Assembly (NCBI RefSeq): GCF_028275115.1
Contig: NZ_JAQCNH010000055.1
Span: 1-64,000, forward strand
Reading direction: 5' to 3'
Length of the DNA stretch: 64,000 nucleotides
Source: Halorientalis sp.
Lineage (GTDB): Archaea > Halobacteriota > Halobacteria > Halobacteriales > Haloarculaceae
In this document: in pieces, positions 36,661 through 46,689 of the stretch
How positions within the stretch are numbered: position 1 is the stretch's first letter
Layout of the letters: the number at the start of each line of letters is the position of its first letter
Notes under the pieces: model-generated
What the model was told of the DNA's origin: nothing
Database searches by the model: none
What the model saw: only the letters and a program-made list of their open reading frames with translations
Translations under genes and position numbers: made by a program

Positions 36661-36681
36661 TCTCGGGAGAATAGATATGCG

Positions 36682-36765
36682 ATGAGGGCGTCCGGTGGGA
36701 GTAGGAGTACGCCACTCCAGGTAACCACCGCGCGTCCGAAACCTCACCGGACGGACCACACCCAA
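36682..36765 (+). ncRNA. Candidate structured small RNA
   Basis: An 11-bp stem (one G-U) pairs 36689-36699 with 36743-36753. Its 43-base interior has a second hairpin, GGAGT (36704-36708) with ACTCC (36714-36718) around a 5-base loop. The start is inferred from the TATA element and the 3' end is unknown. The ATG-led reading frame through it gives a basic, His/Arg/Ser-rich peptide unlike any protein of this genome, so a non-coding RNA is more likely. No tRNA T-arm or known RNA class is recognised; an ACA trinucleotide follows the stem. Confidence 0.35.
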
Positions 36766-36834
36766 CACCACGGGGCTGACCGGTACCGACCCTCACTCTC
36801 CTTCCCTTTCGGAAAACTCACTCCACAGCAAAGC

Positions 36835-37677
36835 TTACGCCAGTCCTGCCGCGGCGAACAACAGAAGATTGTGCGTTCCCGGCCCGAGTCCGACGGCCGC
36901 GACTACGCCGAGCGCTGCGTTGCCCTGCACTGGATCCTCCTGAATAAAGTCCGCGAACAACAGCAGGACGGCGGCCGCAATCAGGAGTTTCACGAGGACG
37001 AACAGCCACCCTTGGCCGATGGCCGACGCCGTCGGTAACGAGCCGGCGAACTCCATAATCGCCGCCGGAATCGGGCTCCGCTCACCGCTCCCGAGCAGGT
37101 CGACACCGACGGCCGTCGAGACGCCGTCAAGTGCGTGACCGAACACCGCGACCACTCCAAGTGTACCGGTCCGTGCCGTGGCCGTTGAGCGGACCTGATA
37201 GAGGAGTGCGTAGGTGACGACCGCGGCGACTGTCGACACGACCAGCGCGACCAGGGGCACGACCGGGGCAAACGTCCCCCGAGCCGTCGCCGTCTGCACG
37301 ACCAGTGCGGCAGCGGCCAGCGTCGTCACGCCTCCGGTCACCGCGAGCGGGGTCGAGGCCCGTCGGTCGGCGAGAGCCAGTCCGGCCCAGACGAGGCTGG
37401 CGACGAGGAACGTCGTCGCGTACACCGCAGGCGCGCTGAACAGTGGCGCGAGAGCGGCCGGCAGCGGCTGAACGTCCGGACGCTGCTGTAACTGGTAGAG
37501 AACGTGAAACGCGGCACCGGCCGTCATCCAGGGCGTGAACGCAACGACCAGTCGCTGCGTGACCGGTGGACGACGAGTCAAAAGCGCTGCACCGACGATG
37601 GTACCGACGACCGCCAGGCCGAGGAGATACGGCACCCCGGGGACGACCAGCCCTTCGGGGAGTATCTGGAGTAACAT
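36835..37677 (-). CDS. DUF63 family membrane protein
   Basis: 280 residues with about eight transmembrane helices. Signatures of the archaeal DUF63 family are visible: [17 protein letters not shown] near residue 50 and [30 protein letters not shown] near residue 180. DUF63 is nearly universal in Euryarchaeota and its function is unknown; the conserved His/Asp/Glu in membrane-border loops suggest an enzyme or transporter. It is divergent from deoC. Confidence 0.9.
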   Translation of the reverse strand: MLLQILPEGLVVPGVPYLLGLAVVGTIVGAALLTRRPPVTQRLVVAFTPWMTAGAAFHVLYQLQQRPDVQPLPAALAPLFSAPAVYATTFLVASLVWAGLALADRRASTPLAVTGGVTTLAAAALVVQTATARGTFAPVVPLVALVVSTVAAVVTYALLYQVRSTATARTGTLGVVAVFGHALDGVSTAVGVDLLGSGERSPIPAAIMEFAGSLPTASAIGQGWLFVLVKLLIAAAVLLLFADFIQEDPVQGNAALGVVAAVGLGPGTHNLLLFAAAGLA

Positions 37678-37757
37678 GGCGAACGGGGGTCGCGCAGCGG
37701 CCGAAAGCCTTCCGGTCGGCCACGTCGATTTTTACTCCGCGGGACGCTATCCCGTGT

Positions 37758-38408
37758 ATGGACGTACCTGGGCGGGTCGACCACACGGTGTTGGGACCGG
37801 CGACCACCGGCGAAGACGTACTAGCCGTTCTCGACGAGGCAATCGCGTACGGCACGAACGCCTGCATTCCCCCGTGCTACGTCGAGCTGGCGTCGAGCTA
37901 CGCACCCGAGACGACGGTCGCGACCGTAATCGGCTTTCCGCACGGGCAGCACACACCGTCGACGAAGGCCGAGGAAGCCGAACTCGCCTGGGAGGACGGC
38001 GCCGACGAGCTCGACCTCGTCGCCAACGCGGGTCGTCTGCTCGCCGGCGAGGACGACGACTACCGGAACGAGGTCGCCGAGGTCGTCGCGGCGACGCCCC
38101 TGCCGGTGAAAGTCATCGTCGAAGCCCCGCTCTTGACTGACGAGGAGAAAACACGGGCGGCCGAACTTACCGCGGCGGCCGACGCCGACATGCTCAAGAC
38201 CGCCACCGGGTTCACCGACGGCGGCGCGACGGTCGCCGACGTGGAGTTGCTGAGCGAGTCCCTGCCGGTGAAGGCGAGCGGTGGAATCGGTTCCTGGGAG
38301 CGCGCGGAGGCGATGCTCGACGCTGGGGCGGAACGAATCGGGGCTAGCAGCGGCGTCGCCATCGTCGAAGAGTGGCGGGCGGCGACCGGCGGGTCCGAGA
38401 GCGCGTGA
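37758..38408 (+). CDS. deoC: Deoxyribose-phosphate aldolase
   Basis: 216 residues. A class I TIM-barrel aldolase cleaving 2-deoxyribose-5-phosphate to glyceraldehyde-3-phosphate and acetaldehyde. The Schiff-base Lys is in MLKTATGF, with the second Lys in PVKVIVE and later PVKASGGIG. Start ATG 37758 lies 27 bases after a GATTTTTACT TATA element. It acts with nucleoside phosphorylases such as udp. Confidence 0.95.
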   Translation: MDVPGRVDHTVLGPATTGEDVLAVLDEAIAYGTNACIPPCYVELASSYAPETTVATVIGFPHGQHTPSTKAEEAELAWEDGADELDLVANAGRLLAGEDDDYRNEVAEVVAATPLPVKVIVEAPLLTDEEKTRAAELTAAADADMLKTATGFTDGGATVADVELLSESLPVKASGGIGSWERAEAMLDAGAERIGASSGVAIVEEWRAATGGSESA

Positions 38409-38456
38409 CCGATTCGTCGCGTTTTTGCTCGGCGAGCACGGAGTAATGGGTAGCGA

Positions 38457-39716
38457 ATGGCCCGCTATCACATCGAGACGTACGGGTGTACCTCAAACAG
38501 AGGTGAGACCCAACAGATCGAGCAGGCGCTGCGTGAGGGGGGCCACCACCCTGTCGACGGCCCACAGGCGGCCGACGTGGCCATCCTCAACACCTGCACA
38601 GTTCTCGAAAAAACGGAACAGAATATGCTCCGGCGGGCCAAAGAGTTGGACGCAGAGACTCCCGGAGACCTCGTAGTGACTGGCTGCATGGCGCTCGCAC
38701 AGGCCGACCTCTTCCACGACGAGGATGTCGACGCCGAGATTCTCCACTGGGACGAGGTGCCTGACCACGTGCTGAACGGCGAGTGCCCGACCGTCACCGA
38801 CGGGACCGAACCCGTCCTGAACGGGGTCGTCGGCATCCTCCCCATCGCCCGGGGCTGTATGAGCGACTGCTCGTACTGCATCACCAAGCAGGCGACCGGT
38901 CGAATCGACAGTCCTTCGATCGAAGAGAACGTCGAGAAGGCCCGCGCGCTCGTTCACGCAGGCGCGAGAGAGATTCGTATCACCGGTCAGGACACCGGCG
39001 TTTACGGCTGGGACACCAATCAGGGCGAGAGTCTGCTGCCCGAACTGCTCGACCGGGTCTGTGATATCGACGGCGAGTTCCGCGTCAGGGTTGGGATGGC
39101 TAACCCGAAGGGCGTTCACGGCGTCCGCGAGGACCTCGCCGCGGTGTTTGCCGAGAACGACGAACTCTACAACTTCCTGCACGCGCCCGTCCAGTCGGGG
39201 AGCGACGACGTCCTCGCAGACATGCGCCGCCAGCACGCCGTCGCCGAGTACGTCGAGGTCGTCGAGGCCTTCGACGACCGTCTGGACTACTGGACGCTCT
39301 CGACGGACTTCATCGCCGGCTTCCCCACCGAGGAGCCCGAAGACCACGAGCAGAGTCTGGCCCTGATGGCGGAGACCCGACCCGAGAAGATCAACGTCAC
39401 GCGGTTCTCGAAACGGCCCGAGACCGACGCCGCCGAGATGAAGGGGCTGGGCGGCCAGACGAAGAAGGACCGCTCGAAGGCGCTGACGAACCTGAAGATG
39501 GACCTCGTAGGACAGGCCCACGAGGAGATGGTCGGCACCGAGCAGTCGGTGTTGCTGACCGAAGACGGCACCGAGACGTCACTGGTGGGCTACGACGAGG
39601 CCTACCGGCAGGTCGTCATCGCCGACGCCGAAGAGCGAGGGCTGACAGTGGGCGACACCGTGGACGTGGAGATTGCGAGCCACAATACGGTGTACGCGTT
39701 CGGTGAGCCGGTCTGA
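38457..39716 (+). CDS. Radical-SAM tRNA methylthiotransferase (t6A37 type)
   Basis: 419 residues. An N-terminal UPF0004 domain contains the Cys of YGCTSN, NTCTV and TGCMA. The radical-SAM cluster is ARGCMSDCSYC, and a C-terminal TRAM domain ends DVEIASHNTVYAFG. It inserts a methylthio group on t6A at position 37 of ANN-decoding tRNAs, as the archaeal/eukaryal CDKAL1-like enzymes do. It follows deoC by 48 bases. Confidence 0.93.
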   Translation: MARYHIETYGCTSNRGETQQIEQALREGGHHPVDGPQAADVAILNTCTVLEKTEQNMLRRAKELDAETPGDLVVTGCMALAQADLFHDEDVDAEILHWDEVPDHVLNGECPTVTDGTEPVLNGVVGILPIARGCMSDCSYCITKQATGRIDSPSIEENVEKARALVHAGAREIRITGQDTGVYGWDTNQGESLLPELLDRVCDIDGEFRVRVGMANPKGVHGVREDLAAVFAENDELYNFLHAPVQSGSDDVLADMRRQHAVAEYVEVVEAFDDRLDYWTLSTDFIAGFPTEEPEDHEQSLALMAETRPEKINVTRFSKRPETDAAEMKGLGGQTKKDRSKALTNLKMDLVGQAHEEMVGTEQSVLLTEDGTETSLVGYDEAYRQVVIADAEERGLTVGDTVDVEIASHNTVYAFGEPV

Positions 39717-39731
39717 CCCAACTCGGTGCGG

Positions 39732-40471
39732 TCAGAGCCCGCGGTCGATAGCCGACTCGAACTTCCGGGCCAGTTTCTCCTCGTCGTCGACACCCTCGAA
39801 AGAGACCGTCGTCACGGACTCGTCGGCACCGGTCGTCTCGACCAAGGCGTCGGCGTCGCGGTCGACATCGACGATGAACTCCACGCTGTCCGCGTCGGGC
39901 AGCGGCACGACTTCGAGTTCGTCGAGTTCACCGACGTACTCGCCGGTCCGGGGCTCGAACTCGAACTCCTGAACGAAGTTGTACTCGGTCGTCAACCGGC
40001 CGTGTTCGTCCGCGATGTTTTCACACTGTCGTAGCGGAAACCGAGTGCGTCCATCGCTTCCAGCAGGTCACGAGTGCGCTCGTCTGGCTGGACCCGCAGG
40101 TCGTCCGTATCGTCCGGGTCGACCGAATAGGCGATGTCGAGACCGGTTTCGACCCAGACGCTCGCACCGCCCATCGTCACAGGCGTCGCCGGTGGAATCT
40201 TCAGTTCCACGTCCACAGCCCACTCGTCCCCGGCCTCGACGGTGAACCCCTCGACGAGAGTGCCCTCGTCGACGACGCCCGTCCGGCGCGTGTCGTCTGC
40301 GGAGTACCGCGTGAGGAGCGCGTAATACACCTCCTCGGTCGTCTGGTCGGAACTCCCGCCGACGACCTCGACGTCGGCGTCGACCGTCTCACCCTGTGTG
40401 ACGGTGGTATCCGAGAGAACGAGGTCGACCGCCGCGGAACCGGTTCCGACGCTCGACAGGATTCATTTCAT
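39732..40471 (-). pseudogene. Spo0M-like gene with nonsense and frameshift lesions
   Basis: Conceptual translation from ATG 40471 gives a full Spo0M (arrestin-fold sporulation-control) protein of about 245 residues: ILSSVGTGSAAVDLVL, the YYALLTRYS and VWVETGLDIA segments, then NFVQEFEFEPRTG and LDELEVV. Two lesions break it. Codon 3 is TGA (40463-40465), where relatives have Lys or Arg. A one-base deletion between 40019 and 40027 shifts the frame so that the first part ends at a TGA near 39992. Both could be sequencing errors, but a TATA element (about 40499-40507) is preserved. Spo0M-like proteins exist in non-sporulating prokaryotes; their role in archaea is unknown. Confidence 0.8.
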
Positions 40472-40961
40472 TACGCCTGTTGGTTCGCTCACCTGAGTTG
40501 TATATTTGCAGGTTATCGGAGTCCAGACACTACCGGCAGGGGGTTCGTTCGGCGGCCTCCTCGTCTCCCTCGCCGAGTTCCACCCACAGGAGTTGCCTCG
40601 AGTCGAATCCGGCACCAGCGGCCGGTCAGGGGCGACACGGCGACGACCGCCAGACTCGGCCGGTCGGTCGGAACGATGCCGATACCGACGCGTGAGACCG
40701 AACGCTCGAGGGAGCCAGCATGGTAGACACGGGCGCACGGCCCGTCGTCGCGGCTCGGAGGGTGCGTCTCGAGTGCCGGCGCTCGCGACGGGCGTCGTCC
40801 GACCGTTCCCGCCAACGCAGGCGGAGACTCACCGGAACCCGATCAAAAAACACGGCGTAGAATGCGTACGTGGACGAGACGGTGTCGGTCAGTGACGGCG
40901 ACGTTGGCGGACGGGGAGCCGAGATTGTCGTCACCGTTCGCGGTCTCGCAAAGCCGAACAG
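40472..40961. other. Intergenic region
   Basis: 490 bases between the spo0M-like pseudogene and the CDF gene. It holds the pseudogene promoter near 40499-40507. Open frames on both strands are Arg/Ser-rich and unlike host proteins. A GATCAAAAAAC tract at 40839-40850 may be a regulatory or terminator site. Confidence 0.45.
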
Positions 40962-41897
40962 TCAGGACCGGCCGTCGGGATTGGGGCCGTGGTCGGTCAA
41001 CCGGTCGACCTCCTCGTCGGGTTTCCACTCGCCGGCCTCTTTCGGGTCGATGTGGACGAACACGTCGTCGACCTCCGAGAGTTCCTGTATCGACCCGATC
41101 ACCGCCGTCTCGATGTTGTGGGCCTCTAGCAGCGTCCGGGTGCCTTCGACCTCGATGTGGAGGCTCACGTCGATTTCCGGGCCGACGTAGTGAGCGATCA
41201 CGTCGTGTGCGCCCTCGACATCGGGGTGTGCGAGCGCCCGCCTGACGATCTCGGCCCGGAGGTCCTCGGGCGGGGCCGCCCCGACCAGATAGTCCAGATT
41301 GTCGCGGACCACCTCGACGCCGGTGTAGAGGATGCCGACCCCGACGAGTGTGGCGGCGACGGGGTCTAACAGCGGGAAGCCGAGCGCCGCGCCGACGACC
41401 CCGCCCAGCGCCGCCACGGCGGTGAGAATATCGTTGCGGTTGTCTAGCGCAGTCGCCACCAGGGCGGGCGAGCGGTAGTTCTCACCGGCGGCCTGGCAGT
41501 AACGATAGAGGAGAAACTTCGCGACGGCAGCCACCACGAGGACGGCGACGGCGGCCGGACTGGACGTGGTGGGAGTCGGGCCCGAGAGGACAGCTGTGAG
41601 GGCCTGCCAGATAACAGCGGCACCGGCCGCGAAGATGCCCAGCGCGACGAACAGCCCTACGAACGGTTCGATTCGCTCGTGCCCGTGTGGATGCTCGAAG
41701 TCCGGCGGCCGGGTAGTGAGGTAGAGCCCAGCGACGATGACGACGCTGTAGACGGTGTCGGCAAGGCTGTTGACGGCCTCGGACCCGACGGCGAGGCTCC
41801 CGGTGACGTACCAGACTCCGCCCTTTGCCAGCGCGAGCAGGACGTTGGCCCCGAGGACCACGAGGCCGACCCGTCGTAGCGCCGTCGAGCGTGCCAT
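40962..41897 (-). CDS. Cation diffusion facilitator transporter
   Basis: 311 residues. Six transmembrane helices span residues about 10-205 and a cytoplasmic ferredoxin-like domain follows. Metal-site residues are seen as GSEAVNSLADTVYS in helix 2 and ALDNRNDILTA in helix 5; both sites have Asn where zinc-selective members carry Asp or His, pointing to Mn or another divalent ion. A PHGHERIEP loop follows helix 2. It exports divalent cations in exchange for protons. Confidence 0.92.
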   Translation of the reverse strand: MARSTALRRVGLVVLGANVLLALAKGGVWYVTGSLAVGSEAVNSLADTVYSVVIVAGLYLTTRPPDFEHPHGHERIEPFVGLFVALGIFAAGAAVIWQALTAVLSGPTPTTSSPAAVAVLVVAAVAKFLLYRYCQAAGENYRSPALVATALDNRNDILTAVAALGGVVGAALGFPLLDPVAATLVGVGILYTGVEVVRDNLDYLVGAAPPEDLRAEIVRRALAHPDVEGAHDVIAHYVGPEIDVSLHIEVEGTRTLLEAHNIETAVIGSIQELSEVDDVFVHIDPKEAGEWKPDEEVDRLTDHGPNPDGRS

Positions 41898-41943
41898 CGT
41901 TCGGGTTTGGACACCCGGGCAGAAAAGTCGCCCTGTCGGCTGG

Positions 41944-42486
41944 CTACACGAACTCGACCGCCCGGTCGTCACCCGGGACCGTCGCGCCGTCCTGCTCGGC
42001 GAAGGCCTCACGAAGGCGGCCGTACGTGTCTTCGACGGCTTCGACGATGACACTGGTCTCCGCGATGACCGGCATGAAGTTGGTGTCACCCTCCCAGCGC
42101 GGGACGACGTGGGTGTGCAGGTGGTCGTCGATGGAACCCCCTGCCGCCCCGCCGCCGAGATTGAGTCCGGCGTTGAATCCCGCTGGCCGGAGACCCGTCT
42201 CCATGGCCTCGATGGTCCGTTGTTTGAGGCGGGCGTGGTCCGTGAGGGTCGCGTCGTCGAGGTCGCGGTAGTCACCGGTGTGTTGGTGAGGGATCACCAT
42301 CGCATGCCCCGGATTGTACGGGTAGTTGTTCAGGAGAACGAAGGCGTGGTCGCTCCGGGCGACCACGTTGTGTTCCCGGTCGTCGTCGTCCGCGGCGAAC
42401 GCACAGAACACACAGCCGTCGATTCCCTCGTTCTTGTCGGGTCGCTCGATCCAGTCGATCCGCCACGGTGCGAACACCTGCTCCAT
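41944..42486 (-). CDS. HIT-family nucleotide hydrolase/transferase
   Basis: 180 residues. The histidine triad appears as DDHLHTHVVPRW. The N-terminal CVFC pair (GCVFCAFA) and the YNPGHAMVIPHQH segment resemble archaeal/actinobacterial Ap4A phosphorylase-like HIT proteins. It probably acts on dinucleoside polyphosphates or related nucleotides. A perfect 12-bp palindrome (42529-42540) lies in its presumed leader. Confidence 0.9.
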   Translation of the reverse strand: MEQVFAPWRIDWIERPDKNEGIDGCVFCAFAADDDDREHNVVARSDHAFVLLNNYPYNPGHAMVIPHQHTGDYRDLDDATLTDHARLKQRTIEAMETGLRPAGFNAGLNLGGGAAGGSIDDHLHTHVVPRWEGDTNFMPVIAETSVIVEAVEDTYGRLREAFAEQDGATVPGDDRAVEFV

Positions 42487-42722
42487 GCCAGCCCTGTGGC
42501 CGCCCGTGGCTTAATCACCACGGAGAGCACCGCCGGCGGTACCCCGCCCGACTCCGCAGGCGGCAGTCATAGTATATAACCCGTTCGGCCGTTCTCCAAT
42601 TTAATACCAGTTCGGCGACTCGAGAGCCGTCGATAAACGATTTCGTATCTTCTCGTAGCGTTTCGTAGAGAATCACGAGACTGCGAGCGGAAATCACGTG
42701 AACGAAGCCGAACGGATTGGGG

Positions 42723-42732
42723 TTTTTATACT
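42723..42732 (+). promoter_or_regulatory. TATA element for small zinc-ribbon gene
   Basis: TTTTTATACT, centred 30 bases before the ATG at 42758. It decides the start codon of the short gene downstream in favour of 42758. Confidence 0.6.
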
Positions 42733-42757
42733 CTGCTCGGCGGAAGAGCGAGATACG

Positions 42758-42958
42758 ATGTCAGCGATAGACGACGGCAACAACGGGATGACAGAGGAGT
42801 GCGAGGAGTGTCGTCGCGAGACACCGCACGAGGTGTCGGTGCAAATCCTCACCGAAAGCGCGGCCCGGAAAAACGCCGAGTACTCGCGCGAGCCATACCG
42901 GGTCAGCGAGTGTCGCGTCTGTAGCGCGCGGACCGTGTTACGGATGAACGACGCCTGA
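42758..42958 (+). CDS. 66-residue zinc-ribbon protein
   Basis: Small protein with two Cys pairs, ECEEC and CRVC, about 35 residues apart, giving a four-Cys zinc ribbon. Between them is a helical EVSVQILTESAARKNAEYSREPYRV segment. This arrangement recurs in haloarchaeal small proteins of unknown role, possibly in nucleic-acid or ribosome contacts. Confidence 0.82.
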   Translation: MSAIDDGNNGMTEECEECRRETPHEVSVQILTESAARKNAEYSREPYRVSECRVCSARTVLRMNDA

Positions 42959-42994
42959 GGCTGGCATCGACATCACAAAAACGAAGCGCGGCCG

Positions 42995-43888
42995 CTACAA
43001 CCGCGTCGTAACCTGGCAGCCGTTCTCGGTTACGATGATCGTGTGTTCTTTCTGGCTAACCAGACACCCGGCTTCCTCTTTCAGCACAGGATAGCCGTGG
43101 AGGATGTCCCCCTGTTTCAGTCGACGCAGGGCCATCTCGGCCCGGCGAACGTCGAGCCAGCGGGTGGCGAACGGTAGCGTCTTGAACTCCTCGGTGACCT
43201 GGTTCAGTGCCTGTCGAGCCGCGCGGTTCCGGACCGAGCCCTCGGATTCGAGCGCGAAGATCTCCTCCTCGCTGCCTTCCCGGACCTTGCCGCCGCCGTC
43301 GGTTGCGAAGGGTTCGATGGCGACCACGTCGCCGACTTCGAGTTCGATACTCTGGTCGACCGCACGGTTCGGGATGTTCGGCGGCGTGTGCTGTTGCCAG
43401 TGGCCCAGACCGTGGCCCGTGAGGTTCACGACCGGGTTGAACCCGTAGCCGTCGATGGTCTCTTCGATGACCGCGCCGATTTCACCGGTCTCGACGCCCG
43501 CTTCCACCACGTCGAGCGCGGCGTTGAGAGCGGCCTCGGACGCCTCGGCCAGTTCGGCGTTTCCGGAGAGGTCGACCGTGACGGCGGTGTCGGCTAGCCA
43601 GCCGTCGACGTGGACTCCGATATCCAGGTTGACCATGTCTTCGCCGAACGTCGTCGCGTCGTCGACGCCGGGCGTGGCGTGGGCGGCTTCCTCGTCGATG
43701 CTGATGTTCACCGGGAACGCCGGTTCGCCGCCGAGTTCGCGGATTCGGTCCTCGGCCCACTCGGCGACTTCCAGGTGGCTCACTCCGACTTCGACCCGGT
43801 CGGCGGCCTCGTTGCGGACCTGTGCGAGGATTTCGCCCGCTTCCCGGTTTTTTTCGTACTCCTCGGCGTCTAAGTCCACGTCGGTCAT
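42995..43888 (-). CDS. map: Methionine aminopeptidase, type II
   Basis: 297 residues from ATG 43888. It removes the initiator Met from nascent proteins. Metal ligands of the pita-bread fold are visible: Asp pair in VNLDIGVHVDGWLADTA, His in GHGLGHW, Glu in AIEPFAT and the final Glu in QKEHTIIV. A 60-residue insert between the later ligands is that of type II enzymes. Confidence 0.95.
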   Translation of the reverse strand: MTDVDLDAEEYEKNREAGEILAQVRNEAADRVEVGVSHLEVAEWAEDRIRELGGEPAFPVNISIDEEAAHATPGVDDATTFGEDMVNLDIGVHVDGWLADTAVTVDLSGNAELAEASEAALNAALDVVEAGVETGEIGAVIEETIDGYGFNPVVNLTGHGLGHWQQHTPPNIPNRAVDQSIELEVGDVVAIEPFATDGGGKVREGSEEEIFALESEGSVRNRAARQALNQVTEEFKTLPFATRWLDVRRAEMALRRLKQGDILHGYPVLKEEAGCLVSQKEHTIIVTENGCQVTTRL

Positions 43889-44213
43889 ACCCAATTGTTC
43901 GGCAAAGAACGGCAAAGGAGTTGCGTTCCGGCGGGTACACCGGTGCGTCTCGGGACCCCCGCCCGGACCGGCAGGGACCGACCCGAGACACCCGGCTCGG
44001 TACCTACCCGACCACACAGAGCGTCCCGTCCTGCAGCAGGGTTCACACCCAGGTGGAACCCGATTTTGCGTCCGCGCCTATATAGTTACATACAGACGAG
44101 GGTACTAGTATTAGTAATATCCTTAGTACCAGTAGCACAAAGAGAGTATATGGACGTAGTCGGAGCAACGGGACGTGACGGGTATCGTACGTGGAACCGG
44201 GCAGGGAGCGCGC
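43889..44213. other. Divergent promoter region
   Basis: 325 bases between map and the phosphatase gene. The left half is GC-rich with no gene. The right half is strongly AT-rich, with a CTATATAGTTA TATA element near 44079-44090, the palindromic cluster at 44101-44130 and a second TATA-like AGTATATGG near 44145. Confidence 0.55.
44101..44130. promoter_or_regulatory. Nested inverted repeats, operator-like
   Basis: GGTACTA (44101-44107) pairs with TAGTACC (44124-44130). Inside, TACTA (44103-44107) also pairs with TAGTA (44112-44116). The cluster lies about 20-45 bases after a strong TATA element and before the phosphatase gene, covering the likely transcription start. Confidence 0.4.
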
Positions 44214-44912
44214 ATGACTGAACCGGGTGGGCGCGTCGAGTTCTGTGACCCGGTTTCGTCGCTCCACCGCCACATCGACGCGGACCGGTACGACGAACTG
44301 TACGTTGTGGGCGACGTACACGGCTGTCTCGACGAGTTACGACGACTCTGGGCGGCGATGGGCCCCACAGAGGACGATCTCGTGGTCTTCGTCGGCGACC
44401 TCGTGCGAAAGGGGCCAGCGAGCCGCGCGGTCGTCGAGTTCGTCCGCGACCGCGACAACGCCACGACCGTCAGAGGGAACAACGAGGCCAAACTGCTGAA
44501 CGGCGAGGTGTCGCGTCCGGAGCTCGACCCCGTGCGGGAGTACATCGAGGACGCACCGGTCGCGCTCTCCTGGGACGGCGGCCTCGTCGTCCACGGGGGC
44601 GTCGACCCCACGCGACCGCTGACGAGCCACAGCGCCGAGGACCTGCTCGAGACCCGGTCGATTCCGGCCGGGAACGGGTACGACGGGCCCTTCTGGTTCG
44701 AGCAGTACGAGGGACCACCACGGGTGTTTTTCGGTCACACGGTCCTCGGCGAGCCGATCGATACGACGTGGGCGGTTGGTCTCGACACCGGCTGTGTGTA
44801 CGGCGGGTCCTTGACCGCGCTCGCGACCCGCGCCGGCGAGTGGTTCAGCGTCGACGCCACCCGGACCCACCAGCAGCGCGCCGACCGGAAAATCGTCGAC
44901 CCGACCGTCTGA
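44214..44912 (+). CDS. Calcineurin-like metallophosphoesterase (PPP/ApaH-like)
   Basis: 232 residues. All signature motifs of the phosphoprotein-phosphatase/ApaH superfamily are present: GDVHGCLDEL, GDLVRKGP, RGNNE, VHGGVDP and FFGHTVLG. It is likely a Ser/Thr phosphatase or a dinucleoside-polyphosphate hydrolase. ATG 44214 is preferred over GTG 44175. The spacing of the palindromic cluster upstream suggests regulated expression. Confidence 0.9.
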   Translation: MTEPGGRVEFCDPVSSLHRHIDADRYDELYVVGDVHGCLDELRRLWAAMGPTEDDLVVFVGDLVRKGPASRAVVEFVRDRDNATTVRGNNEAKLLNGEVSRPELDPVREYIEDAPVALSWDGGLVVHGGVDPTRPLTSHSAEDLLETRSIPAGNGYDGPFWFEQYEGPPRVFFGHTVLGEPIDTTWAVGLDTGCVYGGSLTALATRAGEWFSVDATRTHQQRADRKIVDPTV

Positions 44913-44916
44913 GGAT

Positions 44917-45270
44917 GTGCGGGAACGGCTTCAGCCAGCAATCGAGGCCGTCAGTGACGCCGTTTCGGTGGGCGCCGTCGTCGGGCGCTTTTCCGGACAC
45001 TCCCGTACCCGCTACGTCGGAAACAATGAAGCCGTCGACGAGCCGCTTTGCCGGCGACTTCGGGCACTCCTGACGGACGTGTTCGCGGACGACCCGGGCG
45101 CGTCGAAGACGGGGCCGGATGGCGGTTCCACGCGGGTCACCCCCACCGAGCGCGAACCGGTCAGAGACGGGCGGGAACTGCTCGTGGCCCGAACCGAACA
45201 GCCGATGACCAGCGGACGCGCGATGGGCGACGACGATTCGCCTTCGACCGGAAGGACCCACGCAGACTAG
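44917..45270 (+). CDS. Hypothetical acidic protein, possible operon partner of the phosphatase
   Basis: 117-residue frame with a GTG start four bases after the phosphatase stop and a GAGG sequence just before it. Third-position G/C is high and Asp/Glu are plentiful (ALLTDVFADDPGAS, MGDDDSPS). I do not recognise it. The C-terminal half is disordered-looking. It may be real or a chance frame in GC-rich DNA. Confidence 0.4.
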   Translation: MRERLQPAIEAVSDAVSVGAVVGRFSGHSRTRYVGNNEAVDEPLCRRLRALLTDVFADDPGASKTGPDGGSTRVTPTEREPVRDGRELLVARTEQPMTSGRAMGDDDSPSTGRTHAD

Positions 45271-45411
45271 CCGATATCGGCGTGGACCGTGACAGGCCGG
45301 TTCATTTAGTGCGGGTCGTTCCGAATCTGTCGATGGAGAATCTCACGGTCGTTCTGTACAGTCTCCCGGGAAGCGGTAGGCCTTTTAGCCCGACGTGTGA
45401 TGTTCAGAGAT

Positions 45412-46674
<1,263 letters not shown>

Positions 46675-46689
46675 CCGAACCGTCGGGAC

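Noticed and set aside
36682-37038. 118-codon ATG-led frame after a good TATA element
   Set aside because: Product is His/Arg/Ser-rich, not acidic, and most of it is antisense to the DUF63 gene. The structured-RNA reading is preferred.
40506-40895. 129-codon plus frame in the spo0M-CDF intergenic region
   Set aside because: Only the first 30 residues look protein-like; the rest is Arg/Ser-rich and the start coincides with the pseudogene promoter.
42529-42540. ACCGCCGGCGGT palindrome before the HIT gene
   Set aside because: A 12-bp GC palindrome is expected by chance at this base composition; no promoter element is aligned with it strongly enough to call an operator.
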